A stretch of DNA of 64,000 nt from Corynebacterium minutissimum (GTDB lineage Bacteria > Actinomycetota > Actinomycetes > Mycobacteriales > Mycobacteriaceae). The stretch is taken from NCBI RefSeq assembly GCF_000988205.1, contig NZ_LAYQ01000010.1:143771-207770 (forward strand). Direction: 5' to 3'. The notes below the pieces were generated by a model, which ran no database searches, had not been told where the DNA came from, and saw nothing but the letters and a program-made list of their open reading frames with translations. Positions within the stretch are counted from its first letter, which is position 1; each line of letters opens with the position of its first letter. The position numbers and the translations under genes are program-made. Shown here piece by piece: positions 16,011 through 25,100 of the stretch.

Positions 16011-16147
16011 GGTTTAACGCTTCGTTAGCGCGTTAAACCCTAAATACGCATTTTACTAGGGCAAACAAGATACCCGCTAACGCAAAACCCAAACCCGCTA
16101 ACGCAAGCGATTTTTCACACCCCCCTAAGCGATACTCGCTAACGCAA
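16011..16147. repeat. Short-repeat array with hairpin beside tRNA-Thr
   Basis: A hairpin with 10-bp arms (GGTTTAACGC 16011-16020, GCGTTAAACC 16030-16039) is followed by three direct copies of AC(C/T)CGCTAACGCAA at 16072-16085, 16093-16106 and 16134-16147. The hairpin loop carries the inverted form TTCGTTAGCG. Spacing is irregular (21 and 41 bp), so this is neither CRISPR nor a plain tandem array. It occupies the gap between the ClbS-like gene and tRNA-Thr. Confidence 0.6.
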
Positions 16148-16176
16148 AAGGGTACTTATCAAATCCGACGTCTAAG

Positions 16177-16252
16177 TGGAGCCGCCTGCGAGAATCGAAC
16201 TCGCGACCTTCTCATTACGAGTGAGATGCTCTACCGACTGAGCTAAGGCGGC
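16177..16252 (-). tRNA. tRNA-Thr (anticodon CGT)
   Basis: 76 nt on the minus strand: acceptor GCCGCCT pairs with AGGCGGC, followed by an encoded TCCA. The D-loop is TCAGTCGGTA, the anticodon stem CTCAC/GTGAG type around CGT, and the T-arm has GTTCGATTC. Complete. A recombinase remnant and repeats lie next to its 3' end, so it may have served as an integration site. Confidence 0.95.
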
Positions 16253-16354
16253 ACGATGCAGTGTGTATATGCACCGCCTGAGAGTTTAGCCTAGGCCTGG
16301 GCTGATAAAGAAATCGGGCTATCACCTGTAGTGTGCACGCAGCACACGTGCTGG

Positions 16355-17560
16355 TTAGCGCGCGCCACAGGCCAGGCGCAGGCGGCCCACCATGCCGTCG
16401 AAAGCCACCTGCGGGGTGACGTTCTGCGGCAGCTGCTCGCGGCAGGTGCGGATAGCGGACTGGGCGGCCAGCAAGCCATCTTCGCTCACGCGCTGGGCAA
16501 GTTCGCCCGCCAGGCCCGCGAAGTCCGGGTGGGTCATCTCCACCTCAGCGCCGACTTTCAGCATGAGCGCATCGCGGTAAATACCGGCGAGATCCACGAG
16601 GGCGATGTCGAGGCCGTCGGAGATGCGTCGTTTAGCGCGCTTCTTGTGGAGCTCCTCCAGATCCTTCAGGGCACTGCGGGCGTCGCGTTGCGCCTTGGTC
16701 GCGCCCTTGCCCTTGGCGCCGACGCCGAAGGATTGTTCAATCTTGGAGCGCTCCGCCTCCTCCGCCGCCGCGTGGGAATCCTTGGCTTCCTTCTCAATGA
16801 ACTTCAGCAGCGCTGTGACGGACTGAAAGGCCTGGGAGCCGTGGAAGACGTCTTCGGCCAGGTTGATGGCCATGGCGCGGCGCTTCTGCGCGGCGGGCTC
16901 GTTGACTAGGTGTCGCGCACGTCCCACGTGGCGCAGGGTGGTCACGGCGGCCAGGCGCGCGTCATCCTCGGTAGCACCTTCGGCGACGAGCTGCTTGACG
17001 ACGCCCTCCACACTCGGCGCCGGGATATACAGGTGCCGGCAGCGCGAGCGCAGCGTGACCGAGAAGTCCTCCGGGTCCTCCGAGGGCGCCACCATGATGA
17101 TGACGGTGCGCTCCGGGGGCTCCTCCACGGTTTTGAGCAACGCGTTGGCGGCCTCGTTGCGCAGGCGGTCGGCCTTGTTGAAGATGACCACGCGCCACGG
17201 CGCCACGCTCGGCAGGCTGGCCGCGCGCCCGATGACGTCGCGGGCCTCACCGACGGTGATGAACTGCTCCTGCGGGTCCACGTAGACCAAGTCGGTGTGC
17301 TCCTGCTTGGCCAAGACGCTCTGGCAGGAGGGACAGCGCCCGCAACCGGGGTTGCCGTTCTCGTCGGCGGACGTGCACATGAGTGCTGCGGCGAAGCATT
17401 GCGCGGCCAGCGAGCGGCCGGCACCGGGAGGGCCGGTAAAAAGCCAGGAATGGCTCATCGCCCGCGGGTCGCCCTCACCGCGTGCCGCGCGGGCAGCACT
17501 GAGGATGGTGTGGGCGACGGAGGGGGCGTCGGCAAGCCTTTCGGCAACGCTGGAGGTGTT
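16355..17560 (-). CDS. holB: DNA polymerase III subunit delta'
   Basis: About 401 residues from a GTG at 17560 (VNTSSVAERLADAP). A start at 17602 would overlap the divergent cyaB start, so the shorter form is preferred. The N-terminal AAA-like domain has a degenerate P-loop GPPGAGRS, a zinc module with cysteines in CTSADENGNPGCGRCPSCQ, and sensor-like segments (IFNKADRLRNEAANALLKT). It is part of the clamp-loader that opens and closes the sliding clamp. The orientation relative to cyaB and topA matches mycobacterial and corynebacterial chromosomes. Confidence 0.88.
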   Translation of the reverse strand, partial: NTSSVAERLADAPSVAHTILSAARAARGEGDPRAMSHSWLFTGPPGAGRSLAAQCFAAALMCTSADENGNPGCGRCPSCQSVLAKQEHTDLVYVDPQEQFITVGEARDVIGRAASLPSVAPWRVVIFNKADRLRNEAANALLKTVEEPPERTVIIMVAPSEDPEDFSVTLRSRCRHLYIPAPSVEGVVKQLVAEGATEDDARLAAVTTLRHVGRARHLVNEPAAQKRRAMAINLAEDVFHGSQAFQSVTALLKFIEKEAKDSHAAAEEAERSKIEQSFGVGAKGKGATKAQRDARSALKDLEELHKKRAKRRISDGLDIALVDLAGIYRDALMLKVGAEVEMTHPDFAGLAGELAQRVSEDGLLAAQSAIRTCREQLPQNVTPQVAFDGMVGRLRLACGAR

Positions 17561-17600
17561 CACTCGCCCTAGCCTACTGGGATAACTAGAGTTGTTAATC

Positions 17601-19133
17601 ATGAACAGACTGATGCGTGGCGCCCGCTGGTTATGGGGTACTCAATGGCCGATGTACGCCGCGCTCGTCCTTGGAGCCAACATCATCGGCGCCATTGCGA
17701 TCATGACCTTCGTGGTCTTCTTTCTCCCCATGCCGGAGATCTCCGATTTCATCGCTCACACGCCCCACCTGTGGACCTACGGCACGCTGTTCGTGACCTT
17801 TGCGGTCATCATCGGCATAGCGGTAACACTTCGGCTGTTCAGGCCGGTGTTGGACTGGCAGCGCAGCCCCGACGACCATGACCCCAATATGGTGCGCAAC
17901 CTGGTCCTGCGCATCCCGCTCTACCAGGCCGGTGTGGCCGCGGGCGTGTGGCTGCTGGGCATCATCTTGGCGGTGGTGCTGGCAGGCCAGCACTCGGCGC
18001 GGCTGGCCATCGTCGTGGGCGTTTCTGCGACTTTGGCCGGCGGCCTCATCGTGCTCTTGACCTACCTGCAGGCGGAGCGCCTCGTGCGCCCCGTGGCTGC
18101 GGAGGCCGTGGCCCGGCGTTTCGAGGATTCCACCTTGGAGCCGCCGATTAAGTACCGGCTGCTTTCCACGTGGCTCATGACCTCCGGCATCCCGCTCATC
18201 GGCATCATCTTGGTGCACCTGGGCCAGAAGATGGGGATGTTCACCGCCGATACCGCCGATATCATCCCCGCCATCATCGCACTGAGCATCACGGCGCTGG
18301 GCACGGGGCTTATCGGCACCATGTTCGCCATGATGAGCGTGGTGGATCCGATCCTGGAGCTGCAGGACGCCATCAACCGCGTGCGCCGCGGCGAGAGTGA
18401 CGTCCAGGTGGACATCTACGACGGCTCCGAGCTCGGCGTTCTTCAGGCCGGTTTTAACGAGATGATGCGCGGCCTGCGCGAGCGCCAGCGCGTGCGCGAT
18501 ATTTTCGGCCGCTATGTCGGCGCCGAGGTGGCCCAGCGCGCCTTGGAGGAACGCCCGGAGCTGGGCGGGGAGGACCGCAAAGTGGCCGTGCTGTTTATCG
18601 ACGTCATCGGCTCCACCACCTTCGCCGTCAACCACACCCCGGAAGAAGTGGTGGAGGAGCTCAACAAGTTCTTTGAGCACGTCGTTGAGGTGGTGCACCG
18701 GAACAAGGGCATCATCAACAAGTTCCAGGGTGATGCCGCCCTGGCCGTCTTCGGTGCCCCGCTGACGGTCTACGACGCGAACTCCATGGCTTTGCAGGCC
18801 GCCCGCGAGCTTCGCCAGGAACTGCGCGGGTTGCGGCTGCAGGCGGGCATCGGCGTGGCCGCGGGCCACGTGGTGGCCGGGCACATTGGTGGTGCGGACC
18901 GCTTCGAGTACACCGTCATTGGTGATGCCGTCAACGAGGCTGCCCGTCTCACCGAACTGGCCAAGGACACCCCGGGCCAGGTGCTCACCAACTCCGCCAC
19001 GCTGCGCGGCGCCAACGAGGCAGAGCAAGCGCGCTGGACGCTGATGAAGTCTATTGAGCTGCGCGGGCGCCGCCGCATGACGCAGCTGGCGCGCCCGATT
19101 CGCCCGACCTTGGCGGAACGCGCTCTCGGATAA
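17601..19133 (+). CDS. cyaB: Membrane class III adenylate cyclase with HAMP domain
   Basis: 510 residues from the ATG at 17601. Six membrane helices (residues about 15-250), a HAMP linker (VVDPILELQDAINRVRRGE), then a class III cyclase domain. Metal aspartates lie in LFIDVIGSTTFA and KFQGDAALAVFG; the substrate/transition-state residues are in YTVIGDAVNEAARL (Asn and Arg). It makes cAMP from ATP. In C. glutamicum the single CyaB supplies the cAMP that activates GlxR, whose gene is in this same window at 47.8 kb. No strong ribosome site precedes the ATG, so it may be leaderless. Confidence 0.9.
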   Translation: MNRLMRGARWLWGTQWPMYAALVLGANIIGAIAIMTFVVFFLPMPEISDFIAHTPHLWTYGTLFVTFAVIIGIAVTLRLFRPVLDWQRSPDDHDPNMVRNLVLRIPLYQAGVAAGVWLLGIILAVVLAGQHSARLAIVVGVSATLAGGLIVLLTYLQAERLVRPVAAEAVARRFEDSTLEPPIKYRLLSTWLMTSGIPLIGIILVHLGQKMGMFTADTADIIPAIIALSITALGTGLIGTMFAMMSVVDPILELQDAINRVRRGESDVQVDIYDGSELGVLQAGFNEMMRGLRERQRVRDIFGRYVGAEVAQRALEERPELGGEDRKVAVLFIDVIGSTTFAVNHTPEEVVEELNKFFEHVVEVVHRNKGIINKFQGDAALAVFGAPLTVYDANSMALQAARELRQELRGLRLQAGIGVAAGHVVAGHIGGADRFEYTVIGDAVNEAARLTELAKDTPGQVLTNSATLRGANEAEQARWTLMKSIELRGRRRMTQLARPIRPTLAERALG

Positions 19134-19165
19134 ATAAGTTTTTGTGCTTCTGGTAGCTTGGGGCC

Positions 19166-20539
19166 ATGCCTCATCAGCCCCACCAGCCCCATCCGCCACG
19201 CCAGTATTCGAGTCCTCGTCTTCTCGTCCCCGACGTCGCCCGCGGCATGGCCCTGCTGGGCATCGCGCTGGCTAATGTCTGCACCGCGTGGATTATGAAC
19301 GACGGCGATGGCCCCGATGCCTATTTCGGCGGCGTCGATACCCTCGTTGACGAAGTCTATGTGGTCTTTTCCGCCATGTTCGTGCATGTGCGCGGCCTGC
19401 CGATGTTCTCCACGCTTCTCGGCTTTGGCGTGGGGCTTATCGCAATGAGCTTGTGGCGACGCGGCTTCCCACTGCGGCGCGCGCAGGCCGTGTTGGCAAA
19501 GCGCTATGGCTTTCTTGCTTTATTCGGTGCCCTGCACTGCCTCTTCCTCTTTTCCGGCGACATCATGCTGCTCTACGGCGCGATGGGCATGCTCATTGCG
19601 TTGCTGCTTACTTTAACCGACAAGCTCCTCATGCGCGTGGCCTACGGGTTCTGTGCGCTGCTGGTTGTGGCGGGTATCGGAATGGGCGTTGGGGCCGCGC
19701 TTGTCGATACGTCGGAGTTTGATCTCAGCGGCTTCACCGCCGCCGAATCCTACTGGGAGCTGCTGGGTGAGCAGGCCATCATGGTCGGCGCCCAAGCTTT
19801 TTCCGTTCCCCTGACGGGAGCCTTGGTCCTTCCGGTGATGCTCGTAGGTTTCGTGTGGGCGCGCCGCGGAACCTTGGCCGGGGGCCATCGGCGCGAGCTG
19901 TGGGCGTGGACCATTTTGGCCCTAGCCATCATCCTTTTCCTCGGCCTGCCCTGGGGCTTGTCGACGATTGGGGTGCTGGACCCAGCTCTAGCGGAACCCC
20001 TCAACGCGGCGAATAGCTGCATCGGCATGCTCACCGGGCCGGGCATCGTGGCGGGGGCAACACTCGCCCTAGAACCCCTGCAGCGCCGTGGTGCGCGCCC
20101 CTGGTTCCTGTGGCCGCTGATTGCGCTGGGCAAGCGTTCCATGACCGGCTACGTGCTGCAGTCCGTGTTCTTCCTGGCGCTGGTCTACCCCTTTACCCTC
20201 AACATTGGCCCGGAGCTCAGCGCCGCGGGCCAGGCAGCGCTAGCCACCGGCGTATGGCTAGCAACGCTCCTCATCGCCTGCGCGCTCGAGGCCGCGGGCA
20301 AGCCCGGGCCCTTCGAATGGGTACACCGACGCTTGTCCTATGGCAAGACGATGCGCCCGGAATTAGGCGCTGCGCCTAACCGCGGCCCTTCCGCGCCAGC
20401 CCATCCACCAGCAGCACCAGGCCTACCGTCTGTGCCGCCGACTGCGCCGCATCCAGAACCCGGCCACGCAGGCCCGCATCCTGGCGCTGTTCAGCCGGGT
20501 TCAGGACCGTCAGCGCCTCAGAGGCCAGAAGCAGGTTAG
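19166..20539 (+). CDS. DUF418 (YeiB-like) membrane protein
   Basis: 457 residues. RLLVPDVARGMALLGIALANV at the start is the DUF418 N-terminal signature, followed by about 9-10 hydrophobic segments, FALG/RRGFPLRRA loops, and GKRSMTGYVLQSVFF near the end, which is also a family motif. The last 80 residues are Pro/Ala/Gly-rich and cytoplasmic. Function of the family is unknown; a transport role is often proposed. Its 3' end overlaps the convergent gene by 164 bp, so the low-complexity tail is partly constrained by the opposite-strand gene. Confidence 0.8.
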   Translation: MPHQPHQPHPPRQYSSPRLLVPDVARGMALLGIALANVCTAWIMNDGDGPDAYFGGVDTLVDEVYVVFSAMFVHVRGLPMFSTLLGFGVGLIAMSLWRRGFPLRRAQAVLAKRYGFLALFGALHCLFLFSGDIMLLYGAMGMLIALLLTLTDKLLMRVAYGFCALLVVAGIGMGVGAALVDTSEFDLSGFTAAESYWELLGEQAIMVGAQAFSVPLTGALVLPVMLVGFVWARRGTLAGGHRRELWAWTILALAIILFLGLPWGLSTIGVLDPALAEPLNAANSCIGMLTGPGIVAGATLALEPLQRRGARPWFLWPLIALGKRSMTGYVLQSVFFLALVYPFTLNIGPELSAAGQAALATGVWLATLLIACALEAAGKPGPFEWVHRRLSYGKTMRPELGAAPNRGPSAPAHPPAAPGLPSVPPTAPHPEPGHAGPHPGAVQPGSGPSAPQRPEAG

Positions 20540-21077
20540 CACCGTGGCTCAGCCCCTGCGTAGATTCAGCAGCGCGCAGGGCTGGGTCACCAGCTAGCGC
20601 GGAGAGCGCAGCCGCCGGGATTCCGGCGATAGCCGTGGCGCGGCGCTCGCAGCGAGTACGGGACAGTGCACTGCCCGCGGCCCACGCGCCGGCGCGCAGG
20701 CCCCAACCCAGCGCATCATTGCGCGCACCGCGCAGCGCCCACGCGAAGGATGCGTATTGCACGCTCACGCACGTCACGCCGAACGTCGTTGGTGCGCCGC
20801 GCTTGGCGGCCTGGCCAAGCGAAGCGGCGATAAGCCCCACGCGGGTCTCCGGTGCGCAGTCTGGGCGCAGGGCCAACAGCACGGGTACAGCGGCGGTCGT
20901 GGCCGTGCCGAGCATGCGCCAGTTAAACAGGCGTGACCAGACTGCAGTCTCCCCCGCGGCGAGCGCGCCGAGGGTGAGGTGATCGCGGCCAGCAAAGGCC
21001 GGGCCCACCGCGCGCAGGAGAGCCTCGGTGCCCTCTTGGGTGCGGTCCAGCATGTCGCGGGCGAAGCTGGTCTTCAT
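20376..21077 (-). CDS. Conserved hypothetical protein downstream of topA
   Basis: 233 residues, Ala/Gly/Leu-rich with several moderately hydrophobic segments (LTLGALAAGETAVWSRLFNW, TAAVPVLLALRPD, GLVLLVDGLARKGRG). The ATG lies 7 bp after the topA stop, so it is likely co-transcribed with topA. The family is not recognised; a membrane-associated protein is likely. The gene overlaps the end of the DUF418 gene. Support comes from its length, its start position behind topA and its coherent amino-acid composition. Confidence 0.6.
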   Translation of the reverse strand: MKTSFARDMLDRTQEGTEALLRAVGPAFAGRDHLTLGALAAGETAVWSRLFNWRMLGTATTAAVPVLLALRPDCAPETRVGLIAASLGQAAKRGAPTTFGVTCVSVQYASFAWALRGARNDALGWGLRAGAWAAGSALSRTRCERRATAIAGIPAAALSALAGDPALRAAESTQGLSHGANLLLASEALTVLNPAEQRQDAGLRGRVLDAAQSAAQTVGLVLLVDGLARKGRG

Positions 21078-21083
21078 GTCCTG

Positions 21084-24014
21084 CTACTTCCTGCGCGATC
21101 CGGCCTTGACCACGTTCTTCGTGCCCGGTGAAGGCTTCTTCGTCGCCTTCTTGCTCGACTTCTTCGTGGCCTTCTTGGTCGATTTCTTGGTCGACTTCTT
21201 AGTGCTCTTCTTCGTCGACTTCTTCGCCCCACCGTTCGCGGCGTCCTTGGCGCGGCGCTCGGAAAGGAGCTCGTTCGCGCGGGCGTCGGTAAGCTGCTCC
21301 GGATCGTCACCACGGCGCAGCGAGGCATTCGTCGTGCCGTCAGTGACGTACGGGCCAAAGCGGCCGTCCTTGACCGTCATCGGCTTGCCAGAGACGTCGT
21401 TGTCACCCAGCTGCTTAATCGGCGGCTGTGCGGCCGCGCGGCCGCGGCGCTTCGGCTCCGCGTAGATGCGGCGCGCCTCGTCCAAAGTGATGGAGAAGAT
21501 CTGCTCCTCCTTGGCCAAGGAGCGGGAATCCTTGCCCTTCTTCAGGTACGGGCCATAGCGGCCGTTCTGCGCGGTGATGACCTCGCCGTCCGAGGGGTCC
21601 ACGCCCACCTCACGCGGCAGGCTCAGCAGCTTCAGTGCTTCCTCCAGCGTGACGCTGGCCGGCTCCATCGAAGCAAAGAGTGAGGCAGTGCCCGGCTTCA
21701 GCTTCTCCTCGACGTACTCAGCAATGCGCTTTTCCTTCTGCTTCGCCGCGGTCTTGGTCTCCCAATTCTTGGCACGCTTGCCCTCGGCCGCGCGCTGGGC
21801 GTCCTCGGCGGCGCGCTCCTCTTTAACGATCTCCTCGGCTTCGGCCTCGGCCTTCTCGCGCTCGTCGTCACGCACCTGCTCGGTCACGTACGGGCCGAAA
21901 CGACCCTCCTTGGCCACGATGGTGCGTCCGTTTCCCGGGTTCTGGCCCAGCTCGCGCCCGCCCTGCGGGGTGGCAAAGAGCTTCTCCGCCAAAGCCTCGT
22001 TGAGCTCATCCGGGGTGACCGTCTCCGAGAGGTTGGCGCGTTGGTACTCCACCGTACCGTCCTCGTTGGTGCCCACGGCGCGTTCGATATACGGACCGTA
22101 GCGGCCCACGCGCACGAAGACATCGCGGCCTTCCGCGTCGGTGTACAGGCGCAGGGAGTTGACCTGGCGGGCATCGATGGCCTCCAGGTTGATGTCCACC
22201 AAGGACTTCAGGCCGCCGTGGCGAGCAATAGATGCGGCCTTGCGCTCGCCGGCCTCCGTGTTGCCGAAGTAGAAGTTATTCAGCCAATCCGTGCCGTTCT
22301 CCGAACCGGCGGCAATAGCATCGAGCTCATCCTCCATGGAGGAGGTGAAGTCATAATCCACGAGCTCGGTGAAGTTATTCTCCAGCAGGCCCACAACCGC
22401 GAAGGCAACCCACGAGGGCACCAGCGCGTTGCCGCGGGAGAGCACGTAACCGCGGTCCTGGATGGTCTTGATGATGGAGGCGTACGTCGACGGGCGCCCG
22501 ATGCCCAAATCTTCCATCTTCTTGACCAAGCTGGCCTCGGTATAGCGCGCCGGCGGGTTGGTGGAGTGGCCGTCGGCAGTAACCGCAGCGGTCTTCAGCG
22601 TGTCGCCCTCATTGAGGTGCGGCAGGCGGGACTCTCCCTTCGAGTCCTTCGCCGCGACGTCCTCGTAGGCCTTGAGGAAGCCCGGGAAGGTAATCGTGCG
22701 GCCGGTTGCGGAGAAGTCAGCGTCGTGGCCGCCGGCGTTGACAGCTGCGGTCACCTTCATCGAGGTTCCCTTGGCATCTGCCATCTGGCAGGCCACGGTG
22801 CGCTTCCAAATCAGCTCGTAGAGCTTGTATTCCTCGGCGTCGAGCTGCCCGGCTAGCTGGCCCGGGGTGGCAAAACGCTCGCCGGCGGGGCGGATGGCCT
22901 CGTGGGCCTCCTGGGAGTTCTTCACCTTGCGGTCATAGGTACGCGGTCCGTCGGCCACGAACTCCGCGCCGAAGATGGAGGAGGCAGCCTCACGCGCAGC
23001 ATCCAGGCCCTGCTTGGACAGGGAGGTCGAGTCGGTACGCATATAGGTGATGTGACCGTTCTCGTAGAGGCGCTGCGCAATGCGCATCGTGCGCTCCGAG
23101 GTGTAGTGCAGGCGCCGGCCGGCCTCCTGCTGCAGCGTCGACGTCATAAACGGCGCGGAAGGCTTGCGCGAATAAGGCTTGTGCTCGACACTAGCCACGG
23201 TCATGGTGGAGCCCTCCAGCGCGCTGGCCAGCTGCTCCGCCTGGGCCTGCTTGACGACGACCACCTCGTCGCTCTTCAGCTGACCCCTATCGTTGAAGTC
23301 GCGGCCCGCGGCCACGCGCTTGCCATCGAGGGCACTCAGGCGCGCATCGAAATCCGGCGTGGATTTCAGCGTTGCCGTGAGATCCCAGTACTCGGCGGGG
23401 ATGAATGCCATGCGCTCGCGCTCGCGCTCGACGATGACGCGGGTAGCTACCGACTGCACGCGGCCAGCCGATAGGCGCGGCATGACCTTCTTCCACAGCA
23501 CCGGGGAGACCTCGTAGCCGTAGAGGCGGTCCAGGATGCGGCGGGTTTCCTGGGCGTCGATGAGGTTTTCATCGAGTTCACGGGTGTTTTCCGCGGCCTC
23601 CAGGATGGCGGACTTGGTGATCTCGTTGAAGACCATTCGGCGCACCGGCACCTTGGGCTTGAGTACTTCCAGCAGGTGCCAGGCAATGGCCTCGCCCTCG
23701 CGGTCGGGGTCTGTTGCGAGGTAGAGCTGGTCGCACTGCTTCAGCTTGGCCTTGAGGTCAGCGACCTTCTTCTTCTTGTCCTGGCTGATGACGTACAGCG
23801 GGGTGAAGTTATCCTCCGGGTTAACACCGAGGCGCGCCCAGGATTCCTTCTTATATTTGGCGGGGACGTCGGCGGCGCCGCGGGGAAGGTCCCGGATGTG
23901 GCCGACGGAGGCCTCAACAATGTACTTATCGCCGAGGTAAGGCTGAATCTTCTTCGCCTTGGTTGCTGACTCGACGATGACCAGGGTCTTCCCCGGGCCG
24001 GTAGCTTCTGCCAC
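21084..24014 (-). CDS. topA: DNA topoisomerase I
   Basis: About 976 residues from a GTG at 24014, preceded by AAGGGATGAAG. The frame also opens at a TTG at 24056. N-terminal TOPRIM: LVIVESATKAKKI, then YLATDPDREGEAIAWHL; the catalytic tyrosine is in HITYMRTDSTSLS. The C-terminal half has four topo_C repeats, each with a GRFGPYV or GRYGPYL core (seen at four or more places), replacing the zinc fingers of E. coli TopA, as is usual in actinobacteria. The extreme C-terminus is a lysine-rich tail of repeated KKST/KKAT units that should help DNA binding and processivity. Relaxes negative supercoils. Confidence 0.95.
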   Translation of the reverse strand: MAEATGPGKTLVIVESATKAKKIQPYLGDKYIVEASVGHIRDLPRGAADVPAKYKKESWARLGVNPEDNFTPLYVISQDKKKKVADLKAKLKQCDQLYLATDPDREGEAIAWHLLEVLKPKVPVRRMVFNEITKSAILEAAENTRELDENLIDAQETRRILDRLYGYEVSPVLWKKVMPRLSAGRVQSVATRVIVERERERMAFIPAEYWDLTATLKSTPDFDARLSALDGKRVAAGRDFNDRGQLKSDEVVVVKQAQAEQLASALEGSTMTVASVEHKPYSRKPSAPFMTSTLQQEAGRRLHYTSERTMRIAQRLYENGHITYMRTDSTSLSKQGLDAAREAASSIFGAEFVADGPRTYDRKVKNSQEAHEAIRPAGERFATPGQLAGQLDAEEYKLYELIWKRTVACQMADAKGTSMKVTAAVNAGGHDADFSATGRTITFPGFLKAYEDVAAKDSKGESRLPHLNEGDTLKTAAVTADGHSTNPPARYTEASLVKKMEDLGIGRPSTYASIIKTIQDRGYVLSRGNALVPSWVAFAVVGLLENNFTELVDYDFTSSMEDELDAIAAGSENGTDWLNNFYFGNTEAGERKAASIARHGGLKSLVDINLEAIDARQVNSLRLYTDAEGRDVFVRVGRYGPYIERAVGTNEDGTVEYQRANLSETVTPDELNEALAEKLFATPQGGRELGQNPGNGRTIVAKEGRFGPYVTEQVRDDEREKAEAEAEEIVKEERAAEDAQRAAEGKRAKNWETKTAAKQKEKRIAEYVEEKLKPGTASLFASMEPASVTLEEALKLLSLPREVGVDPSDGEVITAQNGRYGPYLKKGKDSRSLAKEEQIFSITLDEARRIYAEPKRRGRAAAQPPIKQLGDNDVSGKPMTVKDGRFGPYVTDGTTNASLRRGDDPEQLTDARANELLSERRAKDAANGGAKKSTKKSTKKSTKKSTKKATKKSSKKATKKPSPGTKNVVKAGSRRK

Positions 24015-24179
24015 TTCGACTTCATCCCTTCCGATGGCTAGTCCTCTGCTGGGCAATTGCCCCTAGAGTACACAGATAGAGGCTTACTCTAGTTATTCAG
24101 GCCAGTTCACGTCCACACAACCGGGGGTCTATACTGGCCGTCCGAGGATTCGCCTCACAGCACACAACTGGGAGACAGC

Positions 24180-24809
24180 GTGATTGCGTCTATTACTGCA
24201 TGGTTCGAGGTCATCATGGCCACACAGTGGATTTATCCGCTGGTGGGTTCACTGATTTTCCTCGACTGCTTCTTCCCCGTTTTGCCTTCGGAGGTTCCCC
24301 TCAACATGGTGGGCGCCTGGTCTGGCTCCCAAGGTTTTCCCCATCTTCCCACCATGTTTTTCGTCGCCATGGTTGCCGCAATTTTGGGGGATAACTTGTG
24401 CTTCCTCCTGGGAACGCGGCTCATCGCCCTTATTAATAGAGCCCAAAAGGGAACGAAGGCTTATGACGCCTTAACGTGGGTCAAGCGTAATATTCGGCGC
24501 AGCGGCGGCGCGGCCATCATCATCGCGCGCTTCATCCCCTCGGCCCGCCTGTTTATGACGATTCTGCTGGGCTCCATGCGCTATCCCTGGCCGCTGTTTT
24601 TCTTCTTCGACACCTTCGGTGTCCTGTTGTGGGTGGCGCAGGCGCTAGCCATTGGCTACCTCGGCGGCGTGGCCTTCTCCGGCTCACCCGCGATAGCCAT
24701 GCTCATTTCCATCATCGCCGCCATCATCATCGGCTTCGGCCTGCAAAAGGGGCAGAATAAGCTGCTGGAATGGTGGGATACCCGGCGCGGCTACGCCGAG
24801 TCCCCCTAA
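24180..24809 (+). CDS. DedA-family (VTT domain) membrane protein
   Basis: 209 residues from a GTG with GGGAG nine bases upstream. [15 protein letters not shown] near the start and [20 protein letters not shown] in the middle match the acidic and arginine/proline motifs of DedA proteins. Four to five hydrophobic segments. Members act as lipid scramblases/flippases, for example of undecaprenyl phosphate, or in membrane homeostasis. The 3' end overlaps cspA by 4 bp on the opposite strand. Confidence 0.85.
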   Translation: MIASITAWFEVIMATQWIYPLVGSLIFLDCFFPVLPSEVPLNMVGAWSGSQGFPHLPTMFFVAMVAAILGDNLCFLLGTRLIALINRAQKGTKAYDALTWVKRNIRRSGGAAIIIARFIPSARLFMTILLGSMRYPWPLFFFFDTFGVLLWVAQALAIGYLGGVAFSGSPAIAMLISIIAAIIIGFGLQKGQNKLLEWWDTRRGYAESP

Positions 24810-25009
24810 ACCACCTCGACGTTGGTGGCCTGCTGGCCTTTAGCGTCTTCCCCAATCTCAAAGGAGACGCGCTGGTTATCTTCGAGGGTGCGGAAACCGG
24901 TTCCTTGGATTTCGGTGTAGTGCACGAAGATGTCGCCGGAGCCGTCCTCCTGCTCAATGAAGCCGTAGCCTTTTTCGGCGTTGAAGAACTTGACGGTACC
25001 GTATGCCAT
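24806..25009 (-). CDS. cspA: Cold-shock protein
   Basis: 67 residues: one cold-shock domain with RNP1 KGYGFIEQ and RNP2 DIFVHYTEI. It begins [17 protein letters not shown], as in actinobacterial CspA/CspB. Binds single-stranded nucleic acid as an RNA chaperone. A 91-bp gap separates it from the divergent helicase gene, the arrangement known from mycobacteria. Confidence 0.93.
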   Translation of the reverse strand: MAYGTVKFFNAEKGYGFIEQEDGSGDIFVHYTEIQGTGFRTLEDNQRVSFEIGEDAKGQQATNVEVV

Positions 25010-25100
25010 GATGAGTTGTCCTTTGCGGAAATAAAGTAGTGCAAACTAGTGCACCAGTGTGCCACGTTTGGGCACCTACAGCAGATTAGTGGAGGCAAGC

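Noticed and set aside
17631..19199. 522-aa frame opposite cyaB
   Set aside because: Antisense shadow; translation is His/Asp/Gln-rich without any motif, while cyaB has all catalytic residues.
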